A stretch of 64,000 nucleotides of DNA from Pedobacter cryoconitis (GCF_014200605.1 NZ_JACHCE010000006.1:1-64000); one strand, 5' to 3'; positions 1 through 8,000 are shown, counted from the first letter of the stretch. Notes: a model not told the origin generated them from the sequence alone. Translations and numbers: made by a program.

Positions 1-31
1 TCTGGCTTTCACTGATTACTGACTTTTTCAT
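1..31 (-). CDS. Possible 5' end of a gene leaving the window
   Basis: On the minus strand an ATG at 31 opens a frame that reads MKKSVISESQ and runs off the left edge. A purine-rich AGGAAG lies just upstream of it in the minus direction, which is a fair ribosome binding site. Only ten codons are visible, so no family can be named. If real, it is divergent from the nuclease genes that start at 123, and the 91 bases between them would hold both promoters. Confidence 0.3.
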   Translation of the reverse strand, partial: MKKSVISESQ

Positions 32-122
32 CTTCCTGTTTTAAAGTTACGAATTTTCGCCTTTTATACAGTCCGATTTTCTGGGAGGGTTACAAGACCA
101 GCTTAAAAGCCTAATCGAAAAG

Positions 123-578
123 ATGAAGGCAATAGACTCAATTTCATTCGAAAAGTTATCTCCATTGGTATTCGAGGATTTGACATTGGAAATATTGAAG
201 ACATTCAACTTCGAAAACATTCAAAAAGAAAGCGTCAAGTTTGACCGAGGAATCGATTTTATGGCAAATCTATATGAAAAAGATCTTTTCGGCAGAATAA
301 ATAAACAGACCTGGTTAATAGAAAGCAAATTTTATCAGAAGGAACGCTTCAGCATAAATATCCTTAAAGAACTTGTCGATCGTTACAAATATATATTTAG
401 AGACGACGCCAAACTTTTACTTATTACAAACAGTCTTCTGACTTCGGTTGCACGGGAGTATTTGGCAGAGATCCATCGCTCTAACTTAATCGATGTGAGG
501 GTAATAGACGGAAGTGAACTCAAGGATATTATTACCAGCAACAAGAGTATACATTTAAAGTTTTTTGGCAATGGGTAG
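123..578 (+). CDS. Mrr-like PD-(D/E)XK restriction endonuclease domain protein
   Basis: A stand-alone nuclease domain of 151 residues. It shows the Mrr_cat order: an N-terminal helix with FEDLTLEIL (17-25), GID with the metal-binding Asp45, then LIESK with Glu67 and Lys69, then LLLITN and AREYLAE, and a final VIDGSELKDII like the conserved end of Mrr domains. Mrr proteins are DNA endonucleases, often directed to modified DNA, and usually carry an extra DNA-recognition domain. None is present here, so target choice may come from a partner. The next gene starts inside its last codons, implying translational coupling. The call rests on the motif, not on an alignment. Confidence 0.75.
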   Translation: MKAIDSISFEKLSPLVFEDLTLEILKTFNFENIQKESVKFDRGIDFMANLYEKDLFGRINKQTWLIESKFYQKERFSINILKELVDRYKYIFRDDAKLLLITNSLLTSVAREYLAEIHRSNLIDVRVIDGSELKDIITSNKSIHLKFFGNG

Positions 579-1128
579 CATAGTTAACGCGTTCGTCATG
601 CGACTCGATACGTGCCCAAAAGGCATCACAGGCTGGAAGACATTTGAGATTCTTTGTGTCGAAATCCTTGAGCATCTTTTTGTGCCAGCACTCAACAATA
701 GTGGATCCCAAACTTCCAGCTTTTCAGGAATAGATAGACGTGATGCAATTTTCGCAAATAGAAATATTGCCGCTACAACGGTTCCCGAATTAAAAAACTG
801 GCATACTTTCTATTTGGAGCTAAAAGCCAGGATGATAATCTTCGAATTTAAAAACTATGATAAAGAGGCTATCGGTAAAGAAGAAGTCAATCAAACACGA
901 AATTATATCAAAAAGACCATGGGAAAATTAGCGGTGATAATTTCCAATAAGGTAGTTAGCAAAAGGGCAGTGATACAACGTAACATAATATTCAACGAAG
1001 ATGGAAAGGTAATCCTTTTTGTTACGAAGGAAAACTTGAAGGAGATGCTTTACATGAAGGAACGTGGTGAAGAGCCATCGGATTTTCTAATGGATCTCCT
1101 TGAGCTCTTCTATATACAACATGAATAG
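571..1128 (+). CDS. Second PD-(D/E)XK nuclease-like protein
   Basis: I chose ATG 571, which overlaps the upstream gene by 8 bases; a TTG at 565 is also possible. The product is about 185 residues and unfamiliar as a whole. A nuclease-like core is visible: GWKTFEILCVEIL near the N-terminus, GIDRRD (Asp55/Asp58), then IIFEFKNY with Glu92 and Lys94, followed by KLAVIISNKVVSKRA, the usual strand-helix of restriction endonuclease folds. It could be the second subunit of a heteromeric nuclease with the Mrr-like protein, or a specificity or regulatory partner. The HNH gene begins 30 bases downstream. Family assignment is inferred from the spacing of the acidic and Lys residues. Confidence 0.6.
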   Translation: MGSIVNAFVMRLDTCPKGITGWKTFEILCVEILEHLFVPALNNSGSQTSSFSGIDRRDAIFANRNIAATTVPELKNWHTFYLELKARMIIFEFKNYDKEAIGKEEVNQTRNYIKKTMGKLAVIISNKVVSKRAVIQRNIIFNEDGKVILFVTKENLKEMLYMKERGEEPSDFLMDLLELFYIQHE

Positions 1129-1158
1129 CACCGGCGAGTTTAATAATCTGACCTACAC

Positions 1159-2550
1159 ATGAACAAAACCTGCATCTATTGCCAAAAAAAATTAGACGGT
1201 TCGGACGAACATATCATTCCCAAAAGCATAAATGGAAATCTCCATACCAAAAACCTTATTTGTTCTGACTGCAATAATAGGTTTGGTACAAAGGTGGATG
1301 CAGTTTTGAAAGAAAATTTTGCTTTTTTATTGCATCTGCTCGGAGTAGGCAGTATGAGGAGGATGATAGTAGCAACTGACGATGGCACAGAATATATCAG
1401 AGATAATAAATCTGGCCAACTAAAGCAGTCGAAACCAGATATCCAAGAAACAAAATTAGAAGATGGAAGGGTAGCATTAAAAATAAGCGGCTCCGATACG
1501 GTTGCAACGTTTAGAGCTATTGCGACAAAAGCAGTAAGGCGTTTTGGTAGAGCAGCGATGAAGGCTGAATTTACAGTAACTCGAGAGCAGAAATTCTCTC
1601 CTTCAGTTTCTTCCGAATGGAAACTTTCAGTTGACGAAACAATGATCTTGGCCATAAACAAAATAATTACCGAATTTTACTGTTACGTGGACTTGGACAG
1701 AAGTATGATCAGCCCACTGATCGAAAAAGTAGGAAACCTTGATACAGATTTTGAGAACTTGATTATCTGCAATAATTCATTTGAGGTAAGAGAGCCTGAA
1801 GAAACTGAAATATCACACCTAATTGTTATTCGGTCCGATGAAGAGAGAAAAATCATATACGCTTATCTCGAAATTTTCAATACCCTGTGTGTTTACTGCG
1901 TTCTAGTGAAAGATTACGATGGTAAAAAAATAGACAAGGTTTATCATCAGGATGCTCTGACAAAAGAAGTACTGGCCGTTAATATAACACTTAACATTGG
2001 GCAGATCGATGGCGCCAACGTAGATTATGCCCACAATCTAGGTGCCCTTTTATCTAGGTATCAGGATAAGAATCTTGTAAATGATGCGGTGCAGGTATGT
2101 AAGAAAATAAGAACCGATCTTGATGAAGAAGTTAAGCAAGACAAAGTCACGAAAGAGCAGGCCGACCAGATGTTCATCGAAAGCTCGGTCAAAGCGATGG
2201 CTCACCTAATGGTCTACGTTTATCCAGATGCAGTGGATGACTTTACAGAAGAAGAACAAAAGGGTGTAAATTATATACATTCAGTTATCAGAGAAGACAA
2301 AATTGAAGAATTCAAATTTTTCTACCAGAATTTTATCGGGCACGATTTCAAATTTGATGATGATGATGTTATATACAAAATGAACGAATTCATTTTTTCA
2401 AGATTCAAGATAAAAAATGGCGTGAAAATGATGAAGGCGTACTGTTGTTTTATTTCAACAAATGACGGATCCAAAAAATACTGGCCGGTTTCCGATGTAT
2501 TCAGAACATTAAACTTGCCAACATATCCAGAAGAATTTTCTTGGCTTTAA
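1159..2550 (+). CDS. HNH endonuclease-domain protein with large unknown C-terminal region
   Basis: The first 50 residues form an HNH_5-type zinc finger nuclease: CIYC (Cys5, Cys8), DEHIIPKS with His18, then LICSDCNNRFG with Cys35, Cys38 and the Asn pair at 39-40. The other 410 residues match nothing I know. They are charged and soluble, with no membrane segments. The last third is helical and acidic (DDFTEEEQKG, DDDDV). This matches the known pattern in which a small HNH module carries a long substrate-binding part. Third gene of the nuclease cassette, same strand, 30 bases after the second. It may be the effector of a defence system, but that is inference. Confidence 0.75.
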   Translation: MNKTCIYCQKKLDGSDEHIIPKSINGNLHTKNLICSDCNNRFGTKVDAVLKENFAFLLHLLGVGSMRRMIVATDDGTEYIRDNKSGQLKQSKPDIQETKLEDGRVALKISGSDTVATFRAIATKAVRRFGRAAMKAEFTVTREQKFSPSVSSEWKLSVDETMILAINKIITEFYCYVDLDRSMISPLIEKVGNLDTDFENLIICNNSFEVREPEETEISHLIVIRSDEERKIIYAYLEIFNTLCVYCVLVKDYDGKKIDKVYHQDALTKEVLAVNITLNIGQIDGANVDYAHNLGALLSRYQDKNLVNDAVQVCKKIRTDLDEEVKQDKVTKEQADQMFIESSVKAMAHLMVYVYPDAVDDFTEEEQKGVNYIHSVIREDKIEEFKFFYQNFIGHDFKFDDDDVIYKMNEFIFSRFKIKNGVKMMKAYCCFISTNDGSKKYWPVSDVFRTLNLPTYPEEFSWL

Positions 2551-3125
2551 AAAAGGTTGCAATTACTTAATTTTAATATTCTGCTAGCTCTGCTAGATCT
2601 TTCTAAGCTGAACTGACATCATCCCTTTGTTCCTCGCAAAATAAGTCGCAAAATTATCTCTTGAGTAGGTCTCAGTTCATACTAGCTCAACTTCACAGTT
2701 TCCGTATCCAAAATCTGGAATTAAGCTTCTGGGAACGCCCTATCCTGGTAAAAGGAATATTGTATATGAATTCCTTTATTCGCATCGGATTTGACCAACA
2801 AAACACCCCAGTTCGTAACTCCAACAAAGAACCCTTATCATAATTGCAAACAGTTCAAAATTCCTAAAATTCAAGTTTGCATCGCGAGTACAATCGCTAG
2901 TGGAAAACTAACTATTAATCTTTTTTTAATGATTTTTTTGCAGAATTTCCATTGCTTATTCGTGAAATTTGGTAACTTTAGGTATTAAAATTGTTCTTTC
3001 AAAACTAGTCAAATGATATCAAAATAACTGGTGCCTAATTTGGTGCCCACATTGAAATGATGATGTTATAATTTTGACAACTTGCTCATTTATAACCGAT
3101 TGGATTAATAAGTTATTATCCCAGC
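2551..3125. other. AT-rich non-coding stretch at the end of the nuclease cassette
   Basis: No convincing gene: the short open frames at 2661-2988 lack a start context and resemble nothing. Visible structure is an inverted repeat TGCAAAC (2845-2851) / GTTTGCA (2875-2881), and two direct copies of TGGTGCC at 3029-3035 and 3041-3047, twelve bases apart. They lie about 80 bases before the att-like segment at 3126. Such spaced short repeats beside an att core can be arm-type recombinase sites, which is only a suggestion. Confidence 0.4.
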
Positions 3126-3167
3126 GGGATCACTAAAGCCTCAATTTTCATTGAGGCTTTTTGCGTT
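3126..3167 (+). repeat. att-like segment, copy 1, with terminator hairpin
   Basis: GGGATCAC (3126-3133) is followed by a perfect 11-bp hairpin, AAAGCCTCAAT (3135-3145) / ATTGAGGCTTT (3150-3160), with a 4-base loop and TTTTTGCGTT. The same arrangement recurs at 4341-4382. The bases before it, CCCAGCGGGATCAC, resemble the 3' end of a tRNA (T-stem plus acceptor), but no tRNA body precedes it. A tRNA 3' fragment plus its terminator is what tyrosine-recombinase elements leave at their ends. The repeat is seen; the att role is inferred. Confidence 0.5.
3135..3163 (+). terminator. Rho-independent terminator
   Basis: Perfect 11-bp stem (AAAGCCTCAAT / ATTGAGGCTTT), loop TTTC, then a T tract. No intact gene ends immediately before it on the plus strand, which fits its being carried here with an att segment. 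Confidence 0.7.
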
Positions 3168-3364
3168 AAAGAATATTTCTATCTCCTGCTACTTTCAACT
3201 TCATTCCGGATCAAGTCATAAACTTGTGGATTAGGGATTAAATTTCAAGTTTTGGGTTTGATATTTTTTGAGTTCAAAGCAGATGGTTACGATTCTTTAA
3301 TAAGCTAATTACTTCCTGATTTTATAGTTCAATTTATCATTATTAAACGCCCTGATTACTTTGA

Positions 3365-3550
3365 TCAGAGATCGGTCAACGCTTCAGCGGAATTCTTAGA
3401 GGGAGAAAAGATCCTGTTTTTTTCGGTTTCCATTGATTGTTGCATTATGCCCGGTACAGAACTTTTGAAACAACCCCTACTCCAGACTGCTGCTTTAAAA
3501 ATGAAATCACCCAGGATTCCCTTTGAAAATTTACCCGTTAAACTTCCCAT
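3365..3550 (-). pseudogene. Short or truncated ORF, unknown small protein
   Basis: A 61-codon frame starting MGSLTGKFSKGILGDF with an AGAAAGG-like ribosome binding site ten bases before its ATG. The N-terminal pattern MG..KGILG.F recalls small Bacteroidota proteins of the DUF6266 type, but the body does not follow that family and the product is far too short. It is most likely the 5' remnant of a larger gene in a decayed region; a genuine small protein cannot be excluded. Confidence 0.3.
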
Positions 3551-3610
3551 AATAAATACCTTTCTACCAAGGTAAGCTATTCGCGTTAAAGATTATCCTG
3601 ATGCGTAAAA

Positions 3611-3660
3611 AATGTCCGTAATTGTCCGCAGCTGTCTGCAATTGTCCGCTTTGTCCATGT
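3611..3660. repeat. Five 10-bp-periodic TGTCCG repeats
   Basis: TGTCCG or a one-base variant occurs at 3613, 3623, 3633 (TGTCTG), 3643 and 3652 (TGTCCA), almost exactly one helical turn apart. All copies therefore face the same side of the DNA. The arrangement resembles iterons or an array of regulator sites. It lies in a region with no intact gene and next to broken ORFs, so it may be left over from a plasmid or integrative element. Confidence 0.5.
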
Positions 3661-3960
3661 TCGGGCAAAGGATAATTATAATTTCATTAATCTTCAACGA
3701 GTTATACTTTGTTTGTGCCTGAGTGGTGGTCGGTGTAAGAACAGGTTGTAAACAGCCTTTAAACATAGTAACTCTAAGTCATTTCAACTAGTTGTTTTTA
3801 CCTGGACTTGCCATGCTCTTACGTTACTTTAACACTGCTCTTACCCTAACGAGTACCCGAACAGTACTCAGGCAGTACCCGGCCGATATAGATTGATTAT
3901 TTAGCTATTTTGAATCTATTTACTAACAGCACGGCCTTGTTTCGGCTGAGTCATTCCTAT
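3661..3960. other. Non-coding stretch in decayed region
   Basis: No open frame worth calling. Around 3846-3882 the motif AGTACC/AGTACT recurs three times (GAGTACCCG, CAGTACTCAGG, CAGTACCCGG), roughly 14 bases apart. I see no promoter or RNA fold that I trust. Confidence 0.35.
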
Positions 3961-3969
3961 GCAAATTGA

Positions 3970-4166
3970 AAGCTTTCAGCGCAACTTCCAGAGGCATAAG
4001 AGCATCCGTGATAGCAAAGACTTTCTGTTTAGCGTGTCAAAATTTATGCTTAAAAAGAACCTGCTCCACACTTTATGACTTGATCCTTCATTCCTGTGTG
4101 ATGATCTATATAAACAACAGGAAGCCTATCATAAATTTGCAGACATCTTTGGGTACCATTAAACTT
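3970..4166 (+). pseudogene. Frameshifted relic of an unknown gene
   Basis: One frame reads ESFQRNFQRHKSIRDSKDF and onward to a TGA near 4077. A second frame, shifted, reads LDPSFLCDDLYKQQEAYHKF up to a TAA near 4165. Both have the hydrophilic, helix-rich composition of real protein and follow one another directly, so a single decayed gene with a frameshift is likely. There is no start codon and no recognisable family. Confidence 0.35.
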
Positions 4167-4235
4167 GGTTATCATACCTAACTGAGATTGTGTAATTCAT
4201 CGTATCTGTAAATTGCAATATAATTTAGGAGCGAT

Positions 4236-4418
4236 ATGAAAAAAGAAACTAAAAACAATCTTAACGAATTTCCAAAAACATGCGTTACCGAATTATCTGA
4301 TAACGAACGTCTGCTTAAAGATATATTTTGTTCTGATTTTGGGATCACGAAAAGCCTCAATCCAAAATTGAGGCTTTTTGCGTTTATGACGTACTTAATC
4401 TACGCATCCCCCATTTAA
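4236..4418 (+). CDS. Small ORF with good ribosome binding site, 3' end replaced by att-like segment
   Basis: TAGGAG sits six bases before the ATG, one of the better Shine-Dalgarno sites here. The first 35 residues (MKKETKNNLNEF, then KTCVTELSDNERLLKDIF) look like a peptide leader or small regulator. The KKxxxNxLNEF...V.EL.D.E pattern recalls leaders of Bacteroidota ribosomal peptides, but no double-glycine follows. From about residue 40 the frame runs through the terminator hairpin at 4350, so the natural C-terminus was probably lost when the two sequences were joined. Either a truncated gene or a chance frame. Confidence 0.35.
   Translation: MKKETKNNLNEFPKTCVTELSDNERLLKDIFCSDFGITKSLNPKLRLFAFMTYLIYASPI
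4341..4382 (+). repeat. att-like segment, copy 2, with terminator hairpin
   Basis: GGGATCAC (4341-4348), one extra base, then AAAAGCCTCAAT (4350-4361) / ATTGAGGCTTTT (4367-4378) with a 5-base loop and TTTGCGTT. Copy 1 at 3126 is identical except for the loop and a couple of bases. The two copies are direct repeats 1,215 bases apart and bracket the decayed DNA and the TGTCCG array. Confidence 0.5.
4350..4380 (+). terminator. Rho-independent terminator
   Basis: A 12-bp perfect stem with a T-rich 3' arm. It would end transcripts entering from the small ORF at 4236 and insulate the esterase gene at 4668. Confidence 0.7.
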
Positions 4419-4667
4419 CTACCGCTGAAACTGGCAGTTCTCCTTTTAAAATATCTGGATCTCGCTGTGGTGGATTTATAGCTCTATTCCGATCGTTTAG
4501 TAATTCGATATTTCAGGCTTTCAAAATTACCAGCCTATTATTGTTTTTACTGATTCAATTATATTTCAAAAGAAATTCACTATCTTAAACAGAAAATATT
4601 ACAAAACAATCATTTCCTGAAATTTACGAGTTGTATAATATTTAATAACATAAAACAATAATCTACA

Positions 4668-5888
4668 ATGAAAAAGATAATCTTGCCAGTTCTTATTGTA
4701 TTTTTCTCAATGTGTGCCCTGGCTCAAAAGGACAATAAAGTGACCATCGGAACAATTGACAGCATTCAATCGAAAATTCTGAATGAACAAAGAAAAATCT
4801 GGGTATATGTACCTGATAGTTGGACCGCTGGTTCCAAACAGCGATACCCCGTATTATATTTATTGGATGGTAATTCCCATTTTTCTTCCTCAGTAGGCGT
4901 AATTAAACACCTCAGTGAGGTAAACGGTAACACTATTTGCCCCGAAATGATTGTAGTTGGCATTCCAAACACAGATAGGATAAGAGACCTGACACCAACA
5001 CATGTAAATCCTACCCCACCCTTTACCGACAGTTTAATGTTAAAAACAACAGGGGGAGGAGAACGTTTTGTCTCATTTATTGAAAAGGAATTAATGCCGC
5101 GTATTGACTCCTTATACCCAACTCAACCTTATAAAATATTAACTGGACATTCATTTGGAGGCCTGACAGTGATGAATGTTGCACTGAACCATACAAAATT
5201 GTTCAACGCCTACATTTGTATAGATCCAAGTATGTGGTGGGATCAAATGAATTTATTGAACAAAACTGAGAAGTCTCTGAGAGAAAAGAATTTTTCAGGT
5301 ACTACTTTGTATTTAGGAATTGCAAATACCTTAAGAGAGGGCATGGACATAATTAAAGTCCGGAGCGACACATCTAAAGGCACAAGGCATATCCGTTCAA
5401 TTCTTAACCTGGATCAATTTATTAAAGAGCAAAAGCAAAACGGGTTAAGGTATGAAAGTAAATATTATAGCAATGATGACCACGGATCTGTACCCTTAAT
5501 CACAGAATATGATGCTTTGCGCTTCATTTTTAGCAATTATCATTTTAAACTTTCTCCTACAGACATTACAGATCCTACAGTAGACTTAGTCAATAAATTC
5601 GAAAAACATTATCAGGAAGTTTCAAAAATGCTGGGCTATAAGCTTTCCCCGCCCGAAGATATGGTAAACAACCTGGGGTGTGATGTTTTAGAGCGAAAAC
5701 AATATGCCAAAGCTGCAGGATTACTTAAAATAAATGTTGAAAATTATCCTCAAAGTTATAATGTCTACGATTCTTATGGCGACTATTTTCTTGCAATTGG
5801 CGATAAATCAAAAGCAATTGAATACTTTAAAAAGGCTTTGTCCATAAAAGAAAACCCAGTGTCCCGGAAAAAATTGAATCAGTTATAA
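4668..5888 (+). CDS. Secreted alpha/beta-hydrolase esterase with C-terminal TPR
   Basis: Residues 1-20 are a signal peptide ending in ALAQ. The body is a putative esterase (Esterase D / IroE / Fes type): WVYVPDSW and YPVLYLLDG at the start of the fold, GHSFGG at 160-165 with nucleophile Ser162, and a His in DDHGSVP near 270. About 100 residues at the C-terminus add one or two TPR repeats (GDYFLAIGDKSKAIEYFKKA). Family members hydrolyse siderophore, acyl or sugar esters in the periplasm; the substrate cannot be read here. It is convergent with the AraC gene and appears to be a single-gene unit. Confidence 0.85.
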   Translation: MKKIILPVLIVFFSMCALAQKDNKVTIGTIDSIQSKILNEQRKIWVYVPDSWTAGSKQRYPVLYLLDGNSHFSSSVGVIKHLSEVNGNTICPEMIVVGIPNTDRIRDLTPTHVNPTPPFTDSLMLKTTGGGERFVSFIEKELMPRIDSLYPTQPYKILTGHSFGGLTVMNVALNHTKLFNAYICIDPSMWWDQMNLLNKTEKSLREKNFSGTTLYLGIANTLREGMDIIKVRSDTSKGTRHIRSILNLDQFIKEQKQNGLRYESKYYSNDDHGSVPLITEYDALRFIFSNYHFKLSPTDITDPTVDLVNKFEKHYQEVSKMLGYKLSPPEDMVNNLGCDVLERKQYAKAAGLLKINVENYPQSYNVYDSYGDYFLAIGDKSKAIEYFKKALSIKENPVSRKKLNQL

Positions 5889-5936
5889 TAATCAGGAAAT
5901 AAAATCCATGATTTTGAGTATTGATAAATTTATTTT

Positions 5937-6743
5937 CTATTTTATTTCCGAAGTGGTTACGCCAAATTTCTGCTTAAATGAGAAATAGAAATGAGATAGA
6001 TTCTCAAAACCCAAATCCAAATAAATATCAGCAGGTTTTTGTTTCTTGTGCTTAATTCTGTAATGTGCTTCATCGAGACGTTTTTCACGTAACCAGTGTT
6101 TCGGCGTAGTACCGAATATCTTAGTGAAATCCCGTTTAAACCCCGAAAGACTGCGTCCTGTGAGTTTAGCAAAAGATTCTACAGGGACATTAAACATATA
6201 ATTCTGGTTCATAAATTCTTCCAGATCAATTTTATATGGCTCTGAAAAATCAAATAGAATTGATTTAAAATCAGGGTTGCATTGTAGAAGCAGCTCTATC
6301 GCTTCCCTGATTTTCAAATCTGCAAGTCTTGGTGTGGCTTCTTTTTGCTTATTGAGATATGGAGTCAATGAAATGAAATAATTCAGCAGAAAATCATTGG
6401 GTTCAAAAAACATCTTTTGTTTACCATCATATCTTTTTTCCACCACGATCTTGTTTTCAATCGCATACTGCTGCAAAGTCTCCTTGTCGAGTGTGATAGA
6501 AATAAATTGATATTTCCCAATTTTAGATGGATATTTAATAGTGCGTATCAATTGATTTTTCCTAACCAGCACAATCTTGTTTTCGGTGACTACTACATTT
6601 CCCTGTGCATGGAATGCATGTGTTTCCCCAGACAGTTGAAAACCTAAAAAATGTTCGGGTATAAACTCTTCATGACCCTGATATTTTTCAAACGCACAAG
6701 AGTAAACCAGCTTGTCGAATATTATTTCACTACTTCCTGCCAT
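5937..6743 (-). CDS. AraC-family transcriptional regulator
   Basis: The C-terminal 100 residues carry the two helix-turn-helix motifs of AraC proteins (LTGRSLSGFKRDFTKIFG, then IYLDLGFENLSHFYFSFKQ). The N-terminal 150 residues are a beta-rich sensor of the kind common in Bacteroidota, with no recognisable ligand residues. The gene starts 10 bases after the GlcG-like gene, so the two form one transcript, and it probably controls that gene or the nearby SDR. Confidence 0.85.
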   Translation of the reverse strand: MAGSSEIIFDKLVYSCAFEKYQGHEEFIPEHFLGFQLSGETHAFHAQGNVVVTENKIVLVRKNQLIRTIKYPSKIGKYQFISITLDKETLQQYAIENKIVVEKRYDGKQKMFFEPNDFLLNYFISLTPYLNKQKEATPRLADLKIREAIELLLQCNPDFKSILFDFSEPYKIDLEEFMNQNYMFNVPVESFAKLTGRSLSGFKRDFTKIFGTTPKHWLREKRLDEAHYRIKHKKQKPADIYLDLGFENLSHFYFSFKQKFGVTTSEIK

Positions 6744-6753
6744 ATCTTATTTT

Positions 6754-7149
6754 TTAAGAGAAACTGCCAACACTTGCAATTTCTTTATCCTGCTCAGGTG
6801 ATCCACCTGATGAGGCTATCGCACCGATGATATTTCCATTTTTATTTTTGATAACCACACCACCTGCAATAGTTAGCAAACCTTCATTCGAATTAATCAT
6901 TCCATATCCATTCAAATCAGCTCCTGCGATGATGGTTCCCATCACATCGCTGTCTATACCAAACATTACAGCTGTTCTTGCTTTCTTAACAGCAAAGTCA
7001 ATAACTCCGTAAACACTGTCCAACCTTGCGAAAGAGACCAAATGTCCGCCTGTATCTACTACTGCAATACTCACCGGAATACTTAGCTCTTTTGCTTTTT
7101 CAATTGCAGTATTCATTACTTTTACTGCTTCGTTATATGTTATGTTCAT
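6754..7149 (-). CDS. GlcG/HbpS-family heme-binding-like protein
   Basis: A full-length single-domain protein of 131 residues of the GlcG/HbpS (DUF336) fold: AIEKAKELSIPVSIAVVD, then a Gly-rich middle (TIIAGADLNGYG), GGVVI and ASSGGSPEQD near the end. Known relatives bind heme or cobalamin, or sit in glycolate and dye-oxidation clusters. It is cytoplasmic, with no signal peptide. First gene of a two-gene unit with the AraC regulator. A strong terminator separates it from the SDR gene upstream. Confidence 0.85.
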   Translation of the reverse strand: MNITYNEAVKVMNTAIEKAKELSIPVSIAVVDTGGHLVSFARLDSVYGVIDFAVKKARTAVMFGIDSDVMGTIIAGADLNGYGMINSNEGLLTIAGGVVIKNKNGNIIGAIASSGGSPEQDKEIASVGSFS

Positions 7150-7165
7150 CTTATTCTAATTTGTA

Positions 7166-7197
7166 AAAAGAATGCACAGACGAATATTCTGTGCATT
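7166..7197 (-). terminator. Strong rho-independent terminator after the SDR gene
   Basis: A perfect 10-bp inverted repeat AATGCACAGA (7171-7180) / TCTGTGCATT (7188-7197) with a 7-base loop. Read on the minus strand, the stem is followed by CTTTTTAC. It lies 11 bases past the SDR stop and 22 bases before the GlcG-like start, so the GlcG-like gene needs its own promoter or relies on read-through. Confidence 0.85.
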
Positions 7198-7208
7198 TGT
7201 CATTGAAT

Positions 7209-8000
7209 TTAGCTTTTTGCTGCCCACGCTTCCTCCTGCAGTTGTTTTACATATTCTTCCGTTTCTTTTGGGTGCACATTTCTAAAGTTTGAATTATCGT
7301 CCAATGCCACTTCTACGATTTTGTCTGCCATTGATTGCGGATCTAACTGATTTGCTAATGCTTCTGTGGTACCATCGAATACAGATGAAGGTGTAAAATT
7401 AACTTCAGGATTATACCATCGGGCGATAGAATCGACACCACGGTCGTTAAAACCAGTACCAAATACTCCCGGATTACAGGTTGCAATTTTAATATTGAAA
7501 GATGCCAGTTCAGTTCTCAAACCTTCTGCAATTGCTTCTAATGCATGTTTTGATGCACAATAAGCTGCAACATAAGGCACCGTCCACAAGCCACCCATTG
7601 AAGACGTGAACACAATTTTACCTGCTTTTTTCTCTTCTACAAATTTCTTAATGAAACCCTGCGCCAGGTTTAACGCGCCAAATACATTCACGTCAAACAT
7701 GTCACGGATCAAATCCAGTGGTTGTTCTGCAATAGGTCCACCCTCCATGATTCCTGCATTACTGATTAATATATCTATATCATATCTTTCATGAATATAA
7801 GCAATATCACGGGAATTGGTGACATCAAGTTTGTCAACTGTAAGTTCTATTCCCTGTTCTTTCGCTTCCCGTATTAAGTCACTCATCTGTGGATAAACCT
7901 GTGTAGTAGCAATTACTTTATACCCTCTTCTTGCCAATTCAAATGCAGCTATTTTACCAAAACCGCTTGCAGCTCCTGTAATTAAAATTGTTTTGCTCAT
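7209..8000 (-). CDS. Short-chain dehydrogenase/reductase
   Basis: A classical SDR of 263 residues: cofactor loop TGAASGFGK (8-16), NAG at 81-83, catalytic Ser133/134, and YCASK with Tyr147 and Lys151. The LDV after strand 3 and the absence of a basic residue in the usual place leave NAD versus NADP open. The substrate is unknown. Read in the same direction as, but terminated before, the GlcG/AraC pair. The 219 bases before its start hold no gene. Confidence 0.9.
   Translation of the reverse strand: MSKTILITGAASGFGKIAAFELARRGYKVIATTQVYPQMSDLIREAKEQGIELTVDKLDVTNSRDIAYIHERYDIDILISNAGIMEGGPIAEQPLDLIRDMFDVNVFGALNLAQGFIKKFVEEKKAGKIVFTSSMGGLWTVPYVAAYCASKHALEAIAEGLRTELASFNIKIATCNPGVFGTGFNDRGVDSIARWYNPEVNFTPSSVFDGTTEALANQLDPQSMADKIVEVALDDNSNFRNVHPKETEEYVKQLQEEAWAAKS

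Noticed and set aside
1176..1661. 161-codon antisense frame inside the HNH gene
   Set aside because: Lies opposite the conserved zinc-finger coding region and shows no motif; a shadow frame.
2661..2988. Two short plus-strand open frames
   Set aside because: No ribosome binding site, no recognisable protein composition, and they overlap each other in different frames; treated as non-coding.
3100..3134. tRNA gene ending at the att-like segment
   Set aside because: Only the 3' bases resemble a tRNA end; no D-arm, anticodon arm or matching 5' acceptor strand is found upstream.
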